Assembly (NCBI RefSeq): GCF_049647105.1
Contig: NZ_JBARWZ010000313.1
Coordinates: 1-64,000 of the forward strand
Reading direction: 5' to 3'
Source of the DNA: Actinophytocola sp049647105
GTDB lineage: Bacteria; Actinomycetota; Actinomycetes; Mycobacteriales; Pseudonocardiaceae
DNA: 64,000 nt
Of the stretch, positions 43,701 through 51,623 are shown piece by piece (position 1 is the stretch's first letter; the number at the start of each line of letters is the position of its first letter). Made by a program: the position numbers and the translations under genes. Below the pieces are notes generated by a model, which worked only from the letters and a program-made list of their open reading frames with translations, was not told the DNA's origin and did no database searches.

Positions 43701-46323
43701 GCACCAGGCCCTTGGCGATGCCCTGGCCACGGTGCAGGGCTGGCTCGCCGATCCGGTCCTGTCGGGGACCGGCCTGGTCGTCGCCACCGAGGGCGCCGTC
43801 GCCGTGCGGCCGGACGAACTCGTCGCGAACCTCGCGTACGCCACGGTGTGGGGCCTGCTCCGGACCGCCCAGACCGAGCACCCGGACCGGATCACGTTGG
43901 TCGATCTCGACCCCGACCACGCCTATCCCGACCTCTCGGCGCTGCTGCGGGCCTACGACACCGGTGAGCCGCAGCTCGCGTTGCGTGCCGATCGCGTGTA
44001 CGCGCCGAGGCTGGCGGTGGCGTCCGCCACCGGCCTGCTGGCGGTGCCGCCGGTGTCCGCGTGGCGACTGGTCAGCCAGGGCAGCACCTGGGACGCCCTG
44101 GAACTGACGGCCTATCCGGAAGCGAGCCGGCCGCTGCGTCCCGGCGAGGTGCGTCTCGGCCTGCGGGCGGCCGGGGTCAACTTCCACGATGTCCTCGTCG
44201 CGCTGGGGTTGCCGGTGGACGAGGGCGGGCTCGGCGCGGAAGGTGCCGGCATCGTCCTGGAGATCGGCTCCGACGTCGCCGGGCTCGCGGCGGGAGACCG
44301 GGTGATGGGCCTGCTCACCAACGGTTTCGCCCCGATCGTGATCGTCGATCACCGCCTGGTGGCGCCCATCCCGCAGGACTGGACGTTCAGCCAGGCGGCA
44401 TCGGTCCCGGCGACGTTCGCCACCGCCTGGTACGCCCTGCGGGATCTGGCGGATCTGCGGGACGGCGAAGCGATACTCATCCACGCCGCCGCCGGCGGAG
44501 TCGGGGGAGCCGCGACCCAACTGGCCCGGCTGTGGAACGCCGACGTGTTCGCCACCGCGAGTCCGGGGAAGTGGCCGCACTTGCGGTCCGTCGGACTGCC
44601 GGACAACCGCATCGCGTCCTCGCGCACGCTGGACTTCCAGCAGCAGTACCACGACGCCACCTCGGGACGCGGCGTCGATGTCGTGCTGGACTGCCTGGCC
44701 GGCGAGTTCGTGGATGCCTCGTTGCGCCTGTTGCCCCGGGGCGGGCGGTTCGTGGAGATGGGCAAGACGGACGTGCGGCAGCCCGCCGAGGTGGCCGCCA
44801 GCTACCCCGGCGTGCGGTACGCGGCGTTCGACCTGCTGGACGCGGGACCGGAACGGCTCGGACAGATCCTGCGCGAGGTCGTCGACATGTTCCGCCGCGG
44901 TGCCCTTGCGCTGCCCCCCATGCGGACCTGGGACATCCGCCGTGCGCCCGACGCGTTGCGCGAGCTGAGCAAGGCAGGCCACGTCGGCAAGTTCGTCCTG
45001 ACCGTCCCGGCCGCGCTCGACCCGCGGGGGACCGTGCTGGTCACCGGTGCGACCGGAACTTTGGGCCGAGCCCTGGCCCGTCACCTGGCCGGCCGGCACG
45101 GGGTAACCCGCCTGCTGCTCGCCAGCCGCCGCGGCCCCGACGCCCCGGGCGCGCCGGAATTGCTGGCCGACCTCAACGAGTTGGGCGCCGAGGCCACGAT
45201 CGTCAGCTGCGACGTCACCGACCGCGACGCGGTTGCGAACCTGGTGGACGGCATCCCCACCGCGCACCCGCTGACCGCGGTGGTGCACATCGCGGGGGTA
45301 CTCGCGGACGCCGTGACGACCTCGGTGACCGTCGACGACGCGGATCGCGTGCTGGCGCCCAAGGTGGACGCCGCCATGCACCTGCACGCCGTCACCCGCC
45401 GGCACGACCTCGCCGCGTTCGTCCTTTACTCCGGTGCCGCGGCCACGTTCGGCACCGCGGGCCAGGGAGCCTACGCGGCCGCCAACGCGTTCCTGGACAC
45501 ATTGGCGCAATGGCGCAGGGCGCAGGGCCTGCCCGGCCTGTCGCTGGGCTGGGGACTGTGGGCCGACCGAAGCGCCATGACCGGTGGCCTCGGCGAAACC
45601 GACCTGGCCCGACTTGCCGGGATGGGCATCGGTGCACTGTCCACACAGGATGGCTTGGCCCTGTTCGACCGGGCATTGTCCGACGATCGGGCCCACCTGC
45701 TCGCGCTGCGCCTGGACGTCGCGGCGGTGGCCACGCGCTCGGTGCGCGCGCCACTGTTCCAGGGCTTGGTCGACCACCGGCGCCGGGTCCGCCCGCGGAG
45801 CGCGGCGCCGTCCACGCCGATGCCGGCCGAGCAGGCCGGGATCGTCACCGCCGCGACCCAGGCGGCGGACCTGCTCGATCTGGTGCGGTCCCACGCCGCG
45901 GCGGTACTCGGCCACCGTGCCACGACCGCGATCGCCCCGGAGATCTCGTTCGCCGAGATCGGGTTCGACTCCTTGACCTCGGTCGAACTCCGCAACCATC
46001 TCAACAGGGCTACCGGACTTCGGCTGCCGCCGACCGTGCTATTCGACCATCCCACGCCGACGGCGGTCGCCCAGCACCTGCACAACCAACTCCGGCCGGA
46101 CCCCAAGATCACCGCTCGTCGGTTGCTGGACCAGCTGGCGGCCATATTGTCCACAATGGACGACGAGGCGGATCGCCGTGCGGTGCTCGAGCAGCTGCTG
46201 ATGCTGACCGGTACTGATGACTCGGAGCCGGGCGCCGGCCACTCCGTCTCGACGATGCTGCCGGACTTTCTGGCCGAGGCGGACGACGATGAGTTGTTCG
46301 CCCTCCTCGACAACGAACTGTGA
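37603..46323 (+). CDS. Type I PKS, 3' segment: KR-ACP of module 1 and full module 2
   Basis: About 2,900 residues. It opens with the end of AT1 (EYWPAHVRNPVRFLDSIHFL), then KR1 (TGGTGALG; Ser in LFSSIVG, Tyr in AAYAAAN; L-G-D in place of the B-type LDD) and ACP1 (IGFDSLTAVQ). Module 2 has KS (VDTACSAS), AT (GHSQGE, YASH: methylmalonyl), DH (HAVAGSVLLPG and DAALQ, intact), ER (AAGVNFHDVLVALGLPV with no Tyr at the usual stereo position; GGVGGAATQLA), KR2 (TGATGTLG; the catalytic Ser is replaced by Gly in LYSGAAATFG) and ACP2 (IGFDSLTSVE). It ends in an acidic docking tail (EADDDELFALLDNEL). The GTG at 37603 is only where the open frame begins; the true protein should be continuous with the upstream segments. 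The next PKS gene starts 8 bp later. Confidence 0.88.
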   Translation: MQRDRPAGLEEIGRGEYWPAHVRNPVRFLDSIHFLEQQGVTAYLEVGPDAVLSPMVLDCLTGDSVPAIVPTLRPNDADSDAVLRALAEAHVHGAPVQWAAMFPPNAKRIDLPTYPFQHERYWHQPEPTATRDRVDGHRAEAAFWTAVEENDLPALTRALGVDDAALAPLTPALAKWRRTVTTQARLADWHYRVHWQPVAVGPTPKLAGSWLLATPAALIADDRVTTLQRALTRCGARATVVPVPDGADRVALNRLLVEAGTDRAELTGVLSLLAIDGRPVPEQPSLTRGLVATLELLRALQDGALAVPVWFATQDAVHTQPDDQAELSVQTQFWGLGHVLRLEQPANWGGLVDLPRVVDDRIARTLCGVLTDGGEDQLCLRQAGVFARRMVRFTAPTSAARPWRPHGTVLVTGGTGALGTRIARWLALRGAEHLMLVSRRGRDADAVAAIEAELADHGVAVTVAACDVSDRDQVAALLASIPERYPLTAVIHTAAVLGDGVLERAHPDQWAAALGAKVGGAVALHDLTARYPLEQFILFSSIVGVLGNPGAAAYAAANAVLDGLADYRRSRGQAALSIAWGPWAGAGLAIGATGLSQLGLVPMDPHTAIGALDAAVDRADPCIVVADIDWPNFRTAFTADVPSPLLQHIPEAQPAPGRAPTTEKPVMDLAAELRRTPEPQQLRLLLNIVRGQAAEVLRHASPEAVRPDRTFTEIGFDSLTAVQIRNRLNRATSLTLPSSVLFDHPTPVALARHLRDEILGSQPAASTAVQPRTSTQDDPIVVVAMACRLPGGVDTPERLWELLSGERDVVGDLPGDRGWDLANIYDSAPEALGKTYSRYGGFLDDAAEFDAGFFGISPREAVAMDPQQRVLLEVSWEAVERAGIDPRSLLASRTGVFVGMVHQEYAAGPQHDHDVEGYLLTGKSDSVCSGRIAYTLGLEGPALTVDTACSASLVAIHLATQSLRRGECDLALAGGVTIMPNPGTFIEFSRQRALAPDGRCKAFAEAADGFGLAEGAGMLVLETLSQARQHGHPVLATVRGSAINQDGASNGLAAPNGPSQQRVIRQALADARLTPGDIDAVEAHGTGTTLGDPIEAQALLDTYGQDRDKERPLWVGSLKSNIGHTQAAAGVAGVIKMVLAMRHGQLPRSLHIDQPTSHVDWTRGQVRLLTEPLDWPANGTPRRAGISAFGVSGTNAHVIIERPPDQPMDDQPADPSLPAPVLLSGRTDSALRDQAARLSRHISDHPDIPVGDLAYSLATTRTHFEHRAAVLTTDRQHLLLALAALNAGTVSADVVTADVVEGDVAFLFPGQGTQWVGMAAALLDSCEAFASRALECDAALRPYLDWSLLDVLRGRPNTPDLSRADIVQPALFAMMVSLAAALRTFGMTAAAVLGHSQGEIAAAVVAGALTLPDAARVIALRSRALVELTGLGGMAELVLPLDQARERLTGLEDRLSVAAVNGAAHVVISGDADALRELLAACERDKVRGRLIPVDYASHSPQVELVRDQILDALRSITPRPAEIPFYSSVTGSLVDTTSLDAEYWYRNLRDTVQFQQATEALLGSGHRLFVEVSPHPVVGKAVLETLDQHGAVAHVGGLLRRGEGDLARLVKSLAGLHAHGARVDWTTVLAPNGARRVQLPSYPFQRQRYWLPPVTGTTPRQAVAHLGLDLAHHPLIEAVIEVPDSDGVLLTARLSLRSHPWLADHAVAGSVLLPGTVFLELALRAAEEVGMDTIEELVQEAPLVLPETGDVDLRVWIGGLDDGGRRAVLIRARPGGSEHAWTVHARGTLTTAPATASSPTPQPSSAVTAIDIDEFYADLAGAGYQYGPAFRLLHNASRGADELIGEARLRPDQRTDAESFVLHPALLDAALQGLHVLGDGRRRLPFAWRGVRVLTAGAALLRVRLSATGRDEVSVTATDSHANTVAVIESLTLRDAPAAGHAAGDVDAGLYEVTWQEIAGPDQRTVSPRRVAVIAAGLPAAPANGSSATWAQRYPDVPALRAAITSGTPSPDLTLVVLAAPPGVSGSVAELAHQALGDALATVQGWLADPVLSGTGLVVATEGAVAVRPDELVANLAYATVWGLLRTAQTEHPDRITLVDLDPDHAYPDLSALLRAYDTGEPQLALRADRVYAPRLAVASATGLLAVPPVSAWRLVSQGSTWDALELTAYPEASRPLRPGEVRLGLRAAGVNFHDVLVALGLPVDEGGLGAEGAGIVLEIGSDVAGLAAGDRVMGLLTNGFAPIVIVDHRLVAPIPQDWTFSQAASVPATFATAWYALRDLADLRDGEAILIHAAAGGVGGAATQLARLWNADVFATASPGKWPHLRSVGLPDNRIASSRTLDFQQQYHDATSGRGVDVVLDCLAGEFVDASLRLLPRGGRFVEMGKTDVRQPAEVAASYPGVRYAAFDLLDAGPERLGQILREVVDMFRRGALALPPMRTWDIRRAPDALRELSKAGHVGKFVLTVPAALDPRGTVLVTGATGTLGRALARHLAGRHGVTRLLLASRRGPDAPGAPELLADLNELGAEATIVSCDVTDRDAVANLVDGIPTAHPLTAVVHIAGVLADAVTTSVTVDDADRVLAPKVDAAMHLHAVTRRHDLAAFVLYSGAAATFGTAGQGAYAAANAFLDTLAQWRRAQGLPGLSLGWGLWADRSAMTGGLGETDLARLAGMGIGALSTQDGLALFDRALSDDRAHLLALRLDVAAVATRSVRAPLFQGLVDHRRRVRPRSAAPSTPMPAEQAGIVTAATQAADLLDLVRSHAAAVLGHRATTAIAPEISFAEIGFDSLTSVELRNHLNRATGLRLPPTVLFDHPTPTAVAQHLHNQLRPDPKITARRLLDQLAAILSTMDDEADRRAVLEQLLMLTGTDDSEPGAGHSVSTMLPDFLAEADDDELFALLDNEL
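37616..37627 (+). repeat. (GGCC)3 tract at the second PKS frameshift
   Basis: Three GGCC units. A fourth unit would encode ATGRPAGLEEIGRGEYWP and keep the AT1 frame open. Loss of one 4-bp unit by slippage, or miscounting in a GC-only repeat, explains the shift. Confidence 0.75.
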
Positions 46324-46331
46324 GGCCTGCC

Positions 46332-49300
46332 ATGGCCAGCGCCGACGAACTTCGCACATATCTCAAGCGAACCACCGCCGAGCTACGCCGCACCCGCGAG
46401 CGACTGAGCACGCTCGAGGCGCGGAACACGGAACCCATCGCCGTGATCGGCATGGGCACCCGCCTGCCTGGCGAGGTGACCGCCCCGGAACAGCTTTGGC
46501 AACTCCTTGCCCAGGGTGTCGACGCCATCTCGACGATGCCGACCGACCGGGGTTGGCATCTGGATGAGCTGTACCACCCCGACCCGGACCATGCGGGCAC
46601 CTACTACACCAGGCATGGTGCCTTCCTGCGCGACGCCCCTGGATTCGACGCGGAGTTCTTCGGCATCACTCCGCGCGAAGCCGTGGCAATGGATCCGCAG
46701 CAGCGGCTGCTGCTGGAGACCGCGTGGCACACCCTCGAGCACGGCGGCATCGACCCGACCACCCGCCGGGGCACCGACACCGGCATCTTCATCGGCAGCG
46801 GCCTGCAGGACTACGCCTACCTGCCTCGTTCGGCCACCATTGACGAAGGCCACCTGCTGACCGGCACGGCGGACAGCGTCCTGTCCGGACGGATCGCCTA
46901 TTTCCTGGGGAGCACGGGTCCGGCGGTCAGCGTCGACACGGCCTGCTCGTCATCGCTGGTCTCCCTGCACCTCGCGGCCGCGGCACTTCGCCGCGGCGAA
47001 TGCGAGCTCGCGCTTGCGGGTGGGGTGACCATCATGTCGACACCGTCGGTACTGGTGGCGTTCAGCCGGCAACGCGGGCTGGCCCCCGACGGCCGCTGCA
47101 AGGCGTTCGCGGACGGCGCCGACGGCACCGGATTCGGCGAGGGCGCGGCGCTGCTGTTGTTGGAGCGGCTGTCCGACGCCGAACGGAACAACCGGACCAT
47201 CTGGGCCATCATCCGGGGATCGGCTGTCAACCAGGACGGAGCCAGCAACGGCCTCACCGCACCGAACGGCCCCTCTCAGCAGCGCGTCATCCGGCGCGCC
47301 CTCGCCGACGCCGGTCTGCGCGCGGCGGACGTCGACGCGGTGGAAGCGCACGGCACGGGAACCCGTCTCGGCGACCCGATCGAGGCGCAGGCGCTACTGG
47401 CGACCTACGGCCAGGAGCGAGACGGCCGGTCCCTCTGGCTGGGGTCGCTCAAGTCCAACATCGGTCACACCCAGGCGGCGGCCGGCGCGGCCAGCGCCAT
47501 CAAGACGGTGCTCGCCCTGCGGCACGGGCAGCTCCCCAGGACGCTGCACGTCGACGCACCCACATCGCAGGTCGACTGGGCTGCTGGCGACGTGCGGCTG
47601 CTCACCGAGCACGTCGAATGGCCCGAACACGACGGGCCCCGGCGGGCGGGCGTGTCGTCCTTCGGGATCAGCGGCACGAACGCGCACATGATCTTCGAGG
47701 AGGCACCGGCCCGGACCCCCGCGCCCGTCGAGCCCGGCAGGCCGCCCACACCGGGGCCGGCGGCCTGCCAGCTGTCCGCCCACACCGGGGCCGCGCTGCG
47801 GGGGTTGGCCCGCCGCGTTGCCGACCAGGTTCGGGACCAGCCGGCGACCCGGTTGTCCGACCTGGCCCACTCGCTCGCCACCTCCCGCGCGACGCTGGCC
47901 TGCCGGGCCGTCATCATGGCCGACACCCGCGAGTCGCTGCTCGGCGAGCTCGACGCCCTTGCGTCCACTTCGGACAACCTGCCGGTCACCGCTGCCGCCT
48001 CGTCGCGCTGCGTCTTCGTCTTTCCCGGTCAAGGAAGTCAATGGCCGGGCATGGCCAGGCAGCTGGTGGAGGCCTCCACGGTGTTCCGCGACGCCGTGCT
48101 GCGCGTGGCCGAGGAGCTCGATCCGCTCACCGATTGGTCCCTTATGGACGTCCTGGTCGGCGACCGCGACGCACCCGGTGCCGACCGGGTCGATGTGCTC
48201 CAGCCGGCGCTGTTCGCGGTCATGCTGTCGCTGGTGGAACTGTGGCGTTCATACGGGGTTCGCCCCGAGGCCGTCGTCGGAACGTCGCAGGGCGAGATCG
48301 CCGCCGCGTACGTTGCCGGCGCCCTGACGCTGCGCGAGGCGGCGCTGATCGTGGTACGGCGCAGCCAGGCGCTGACTACCCTGTCGGGTCACGGCGGCAT
48401 GGCCTCACTGTCACTGCAGGCCGACGGGGTCGAACCGCTGCTGGAACGGTGGGGTGGCGCCCTGACCATCGTCGCCCTCAACGGTCCCAACACGACGGTC
48501 GTCGGCGGCGACCGGCAGATCCTCGGTGAGGCCGTGGAGGTGTGGAAAGCCGCAGACATCCGGGTTCGAGTGGTACGGATCGACCACGCAGCCCACACGC
48601 CCTACGTCGAGCCCCTCAAGCAAATGTTCATCGACGAGTTCGGGGGACTCACGCCCCGACCAGGCACGGTGCCCATGTACTCCACGACGACCGGCGCGCA
48701 CATCGGCGGTGCCGAACTCGACGCGGGCTACTGGTACCGAAACCTGCGCCAGACAATTCTCTTCGAGCCGGCGATGCGCGCGCTGCACGCCGCCGGCCAC
48801 ACCATCTTCATCGAGATCAGCCCACACCCCATCCTGACCATGGCCATCCAGGAGACGCTGCAGGAATCGAGCGGCACCCAGCCGATCGTGGTGGCCGGTT
48901 CGTTGCGACGCGATCATGGCGGCCTCGACTACTTCCTCGACGGCCTCACCCGCCTGCACGCGCAAGGCCTCCCCATCGACTGGTCGGCGCACGTTCCTGC
49001 GGCGCGCACCATCGGCCTGCCCCTGTACCCGTTCCAACGTCGGCGCTACTGGACCGAAGGGCTGGTGACGGTGCCCAGGCGAGCGGAGGTGGCCGGTGGC
49101 GGCCGCACGCCCGCAGCCGACGCGCCCCAGGTCCACCTCACCGGACAGGACCTAGTCGACCTGGTCTGTCACCACACCGCAGCGGTGACCGGCCTGCCCG
49201 CCATCGCCCCCGATCGCCCCTTCCGCGAGTTCGGGTTCGACTCGCTGCTGGCGGTGGACCTGCGCAACCGCCTGGCGAACGCGCTGGGCAGATTCCTGCC

Positions 49301-50243
49301 GGTCACCATCGTCTTCCAGCACGACACCCCGGAGGCGCTCGCCCGCGAGCTGGCAACTCGGCCGGCTGCGAGCGCGGAGACCCGCGATGGCCGGCTCCAG
49401 AACGACATGGACAGCCTGGTACGCCGGGGCGTCGCCCAAGGCCAGGGCGCCGATGCCTTCGACCTGCTGGCCAACGCGGCGAAGCTGCGTTCGATGTTCG
49501 ACGACCCGGACCAGGCGGCCAGGCGGGCGACGCCGACGGTGTTGGCGCGTCGCGACGACAGTCCACACCTGGTGTGTCTGAAAACCATTACTCCCACGAT
49601 CGGCGACTTCGAATACTCCCAGCTGTCCGTGGCGCTACCACCAGAGTGGCAGGTCACCGTCCTACCGAATCCCGGGTTCACCGATCAGGAACCGCTGCCC
49701 ACGACGTTCCACTCACTGGTGCGAACGCAGGCGGAAGCGATCCACACGCTGGCCGGCGACCGCCCCTTCACGATCATCGGGCATTCGTCCGGTGGGTTGA
49801 TCGGCTACGCGGCCACCGCTTGCCTTGAGCACATGGGGCACCCACCCACCGCGCTCATCATGATCGACACGATCGTCCCCACGCGGACGACCCGAGCCGC
49901 GCTGTCCGCGGCACTCCAGGAGATGTACGAAACGTGGGGGGACTTCTTCTCCCGGGAACACGCTCCACTCACCGCGATGGGCTGGTACTGGCAAATCACT
50001 TTCGACTGGGAAGCCACGCCCATCGACACGCCCTGCCTGCTCGTGCGCGCGACCGAAGGAGTCACCTCCGCCGACATGGACTTCGAGGCGGCATGGGAGC
50101 TCGCCGACACCACCATCCACTCTCCCGGAAACCACTTCACGCTCATGACCAAATACGCGGAGAACACGGCCGCGTGCATACAACAGTGGAGGCAGAACAT
50201 GCTCCCCGACGTCGCCGCCCACCTCATGCCTTCGACCCCGTAA
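46332..50243 (+). CDS. Type I PKS, module 3 and thioesterase (KS-AT-ACP-TE)
   Basis: 1,303 residues from the ATG at 46332. N-terminal coiled-coil docking segment (ADELRTYLKRTTAELRRTRE) matching the acidic tail of the upstream PKS. KS3 has VDTACSSS. AT3 is odd: GTSQGE in place of GHSQGE, and HAAH in place of YASH/HAFH; the nucleophile Ser and the final His remain. ACP3 has FGFDSLLAVDL (Ser near 49240). There is no reductive domain. TE (about 49560-50240) has GHSSGG and the His in NHFTLM. So this module adds an unreduced unit and releases the chain. With KR1 only, the chain would carry a beta-keto thioester before release. Confidence 0.93.
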   Translation: MASADELRTYLKRTTAELRRTRERLSTLEARNTEPIAVIGMGTRLPGEVTAPEQLWQLLAQGVDAISTMPTDRGWHLDELYHPDPDHAGTYYTRHGAFLRDAPGFDAEFFGITPREAVAMDPQQRLLLETAWHTLEHGGIDPTTRRGTDTGIFIGSGLQDYAYLPRSATIDEGHLLTGTADSVLSGRIAYFLGSTGPAVSVDTACSSSLVSLHLAAAALRRGECELALAGGVTIMSTPSVLVAFSRQRGLAPDGRCKAFADGADGTGFGEGAALLLLERLSDAERNNRTIWAIIRGSAVNQDGASNGLTAPNGPSQQRVIRRALADAGLRAADVDAVEAHGTGTRLGDPIEAQALLATYGQERDGRSLWLGSLKSNIGHTQAAAGAASAIKTVLALRHGQLPRTLHVDAPTSQVDWAAGDVRLLTEHVEWPEHDGPRRAGVSSFGISGTNAHMIFEEAPARTPAPVEPGRPPTPGPAACQLSAHTGAALRGLARRVADQVRDQPATRLSDLAHSLATSRATLACRAVIMADTRESLLGELDALASTSDNLPVTAAASSRCVFVFPGQGSQWPGMARQLVEASTVFRDAVLRVAEELDPLTDWSLMDVLVGDRDAPGADRVDVLQPALFAVMLSLVELWRSYGVRPEAVVGTSQGEIAAAYVAGALTLREAALIVVRRSQALTTLSGHGGMASLSLQADGVEPLLERWGGALTIVALNGPNTTVVGGDRQILGEAVEVWKAADIRVRVVRIDHAAHTPYVEPLKQMFIDEFGGLTPRPGTVPMYSTTTGAHIGGAELDAGYWYRNLRQTILFEPAMRALHAAGHTIFIEISPHPILTMAIQETLQESSGTQPIVVAGSLRRDHGGLDYFLDGLTRLHAQGLPIDWSAHVPAARTIGLPLYPFQRRRYWTEGLVTVPRRAEVAGGGRTPAADAPQVHLTGQDLVDLVCHHTAAVTGLPAIAPDRPFREFGFDSLLAVDLRNRLANALGRFLPVTIVFQHDTPEALARELATRPAASAETRDGRLQNDMDSLVRRGVAQGQGADAFDLLANAAKLRSMFDDPDQAARRATPTVLARRDDSPHLVCLKTITPTIGDFEYSQLSVALPPEWQVTVLPNPGFTDQEPLPTTFHSLVRTQAEAIHTLAGDRPFTIIGHSSGGLIGYAATACLEHMGHPPTALIMIDTIVPTRTTRAALSAALQEMYETWGDFFSREHAPLTAMGWYWQITFDWEATPIDTPCLLVRATEGVTSADMDFEAAWELADTTIHSPGNHFTLMTKYAENTAACIQQWRQNMLPDVAAHLMPSTP

Positions 50244-50264
50244 GCACCGGCGAAAGAGACTCCC

Positions 50265-50972
50265 ATGTTTACCGCGGCACTGCTCGCCTCCTACGCATGT
50301 TTCCTTGGGATGTACGCACTCGTACTCCGCAAGGGATTCATCGGCCGAGTCTACGGAATGCCAATCATCTACCTCATGCTCCTGCTGCCGTGGGACGTTC
50401 GGAACATGACCGGCACCTATCGCGACTGGACCCCGCTGATCGACTCACTCTCGTGGGCGTCAGCGGTCGGCATCGTTCTCTCCCTGGGCATTCTCGCTCA
50501 AATACTGATGTTCGGTCGAACCCAGTTCCCCGACCTACCCACCCCGATCTTCTACGTGATGATCATCGCCATGCTGGCGGTCTGCGCCTTCCCGGTTCCG
50601 CTCATCGACTCCACCCTCGACGACCAGCGCGGAATCTATGGCTTCCTCACCTGCCTGGCCATCGGCGGTCCCATGTGGCTCGTCATGCTGTACCGCCGCA
50701 AATCCATGGCCGGTCAGTCCATTCCCATCGCGGTTGCCCGGTGCGGCGCCGAGACGCTCATGGCCGTCGCCTGGCTGGCATTCGGCCCCGCCGACGTTCA
50801 ATCGCCGCTCTTGTCCTATCTCGCGGTCATGGCCATCCTCTGGAGCGCCTCCTACCTCGTCGCGGTCGTGGCGATCCGTACCCGGAGCAGTCATACCCAC
50901 CCGGTCGCCCGGCCCGCGCCGAAACCCGGCGAGGAGCCGGGCATCAGCTCGCAACTTCATCCACAAACGTGA
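50265..50972 (+). CDS. Seven-TM protein, Pyr4-like membrane terpene cyclase family (tentative)
   Basis: 235 residues with seven hydrophobic helices, 21 bp after the PKS thioesterase and in the same direction, so probably the last gene of the operon; a GAAAGAGA ribosome site precedes it. Layout and landmark residues recall bacterial relatives of fungal Pyr4-type cyclases: VYGMPIIYL at the second helix, LMFGRTQFP after the third, DDQRGIYGF before the fifth and RRKSMAGQSI before the sixth. The catalytic W-E pair of that family is W-D here (LLPWDVRN), and the acidic residue expected in the last helix is Ser (ILWSASY). If the family call is right, it cyclises a prenylated or polyketide substrate in the membrane; no prenyltransferase is in the window. 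A plain unknown membrane protein is the alternative. Confidence 0.55.
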   Translation: MFTAALLASYACFLGMYALVLRKGFIGRVYGMPIIYLMLLLPWDVRNMTGTYRDWTPLIDSLSWASAVGIVLSLGILAQILMFGRTQFPDLPTPIFYVMIIAMLAVCAFPVPLIDSTLDDQRGIYGFLTCLAIGGPMWLVMLYRRKSMAGQSIPIAVARCGAETLMAVAWLAFGPADVQSPLLSYLAVMAILWSASYLVAVVAIRTRSSHTHPVARPAPKPGEEPGISSQLHPQT

Positions 50973-50980
50973 GGGACTGT

Positions 50981-51171
50981 AAACGAACGGCTCTGGCGCA
51001 CTTTCGGTGGTGCGGTGGGGGTCATGATTGTTTTGGCGGAGTGGACCGCCGCCGCACGCGAGGTGGACCTATCCCCACGCGCACATTCTTCGCCCGAGGT
51101 ATCGAACTCCTGCGCCACCGCATCCTCCTCGGGTAACACCACCACCGAAAGTGCGCCAGAGCCGTTCATTT
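50981..51171. mobile_element. 191-bp MITE-like element with 32-bp terminal inverted repeats
   Basis: The left end (from AAACGAACGGCTCTGGCGCA) and the right end are inverted copies over 32 bp with one mismatch. The 127-bp interior has no open frame of note, so it is non-autonomous. GGCTCT near the tips recalls ISL3-type ends, but this is tentative. It starts 8 bp after the seven-TM gene stop, and its right end is exactly where a glycosidase gene is cut off. No clear target duplication was found. Confidence 0.8.
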
Positions 51172-51520
51172 GACGACGCCACGTGCAGCGTGAACGGGCC
51201 GGTGCCGAAGTCGGCGGTGTGGGTGTTGACCGCAGCCGGACGGTGTTGACGCCGAGCAGGTTCGCCATACCGGCGAAGACGGCGTCGGCCTTGGCACGGA
51301 GGGTCGCGTAGCTGTCGGATCCACTCAACCCGTCCAGGACGAGGGTGCCGGTCGTGAAGTTGTCGCCTTTCCGAGCCCAGTTCATACCCCGGAACTGGCT
51401 CGTGTCAGCGCTGGCGGGTGGCGCGCTGACGAACACGCCGACCGACGCCAGGGCCACCGTCGCCAGCGCGCACAGCAGGCGGCGGAGCGCCAGCGCGAAC
51501 CTGTATCCGTTGGTGAACAC
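51172..51520 (-). pseudogene. N-terminal remnant of a secreted glycoside hydrolase
   Basis: A GTG start at 51520 with a GAGGA site opens a signal peptide (ALRRLLCALATVALASVGV), then FRGMNWARKGDNFTTGTLVL and LRAKADAVFAGMANLLGVNT, the start of a cellulase-like (GH5-type) catalytic domain. A missing C after VRL (near 51243) shifts the frame; in the other frame VNTHTADFGTGPFTLHVAS follows, the expected continuation. The gene is then cut by the MITE-like element; no downstream part exists in the window. Confidence 0.65.
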
Positions 51521-51623
51521 GACACCGACCGTCCTCGTGAGACAGCGATGAAGATCATTCGATGACGCTGCTGGTGGGTGAGGACGGCCGCGCAGCGGTG
51601 GTGGCTGTCCTCACCCGGCCCGG

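Noticed and set aside
43015..45999. Minus-strand open frame of about 990 codons across DH-ER-KR
   Set aside because: Same reason; the plus strand has intact DH, ER and ACP motifs in order.
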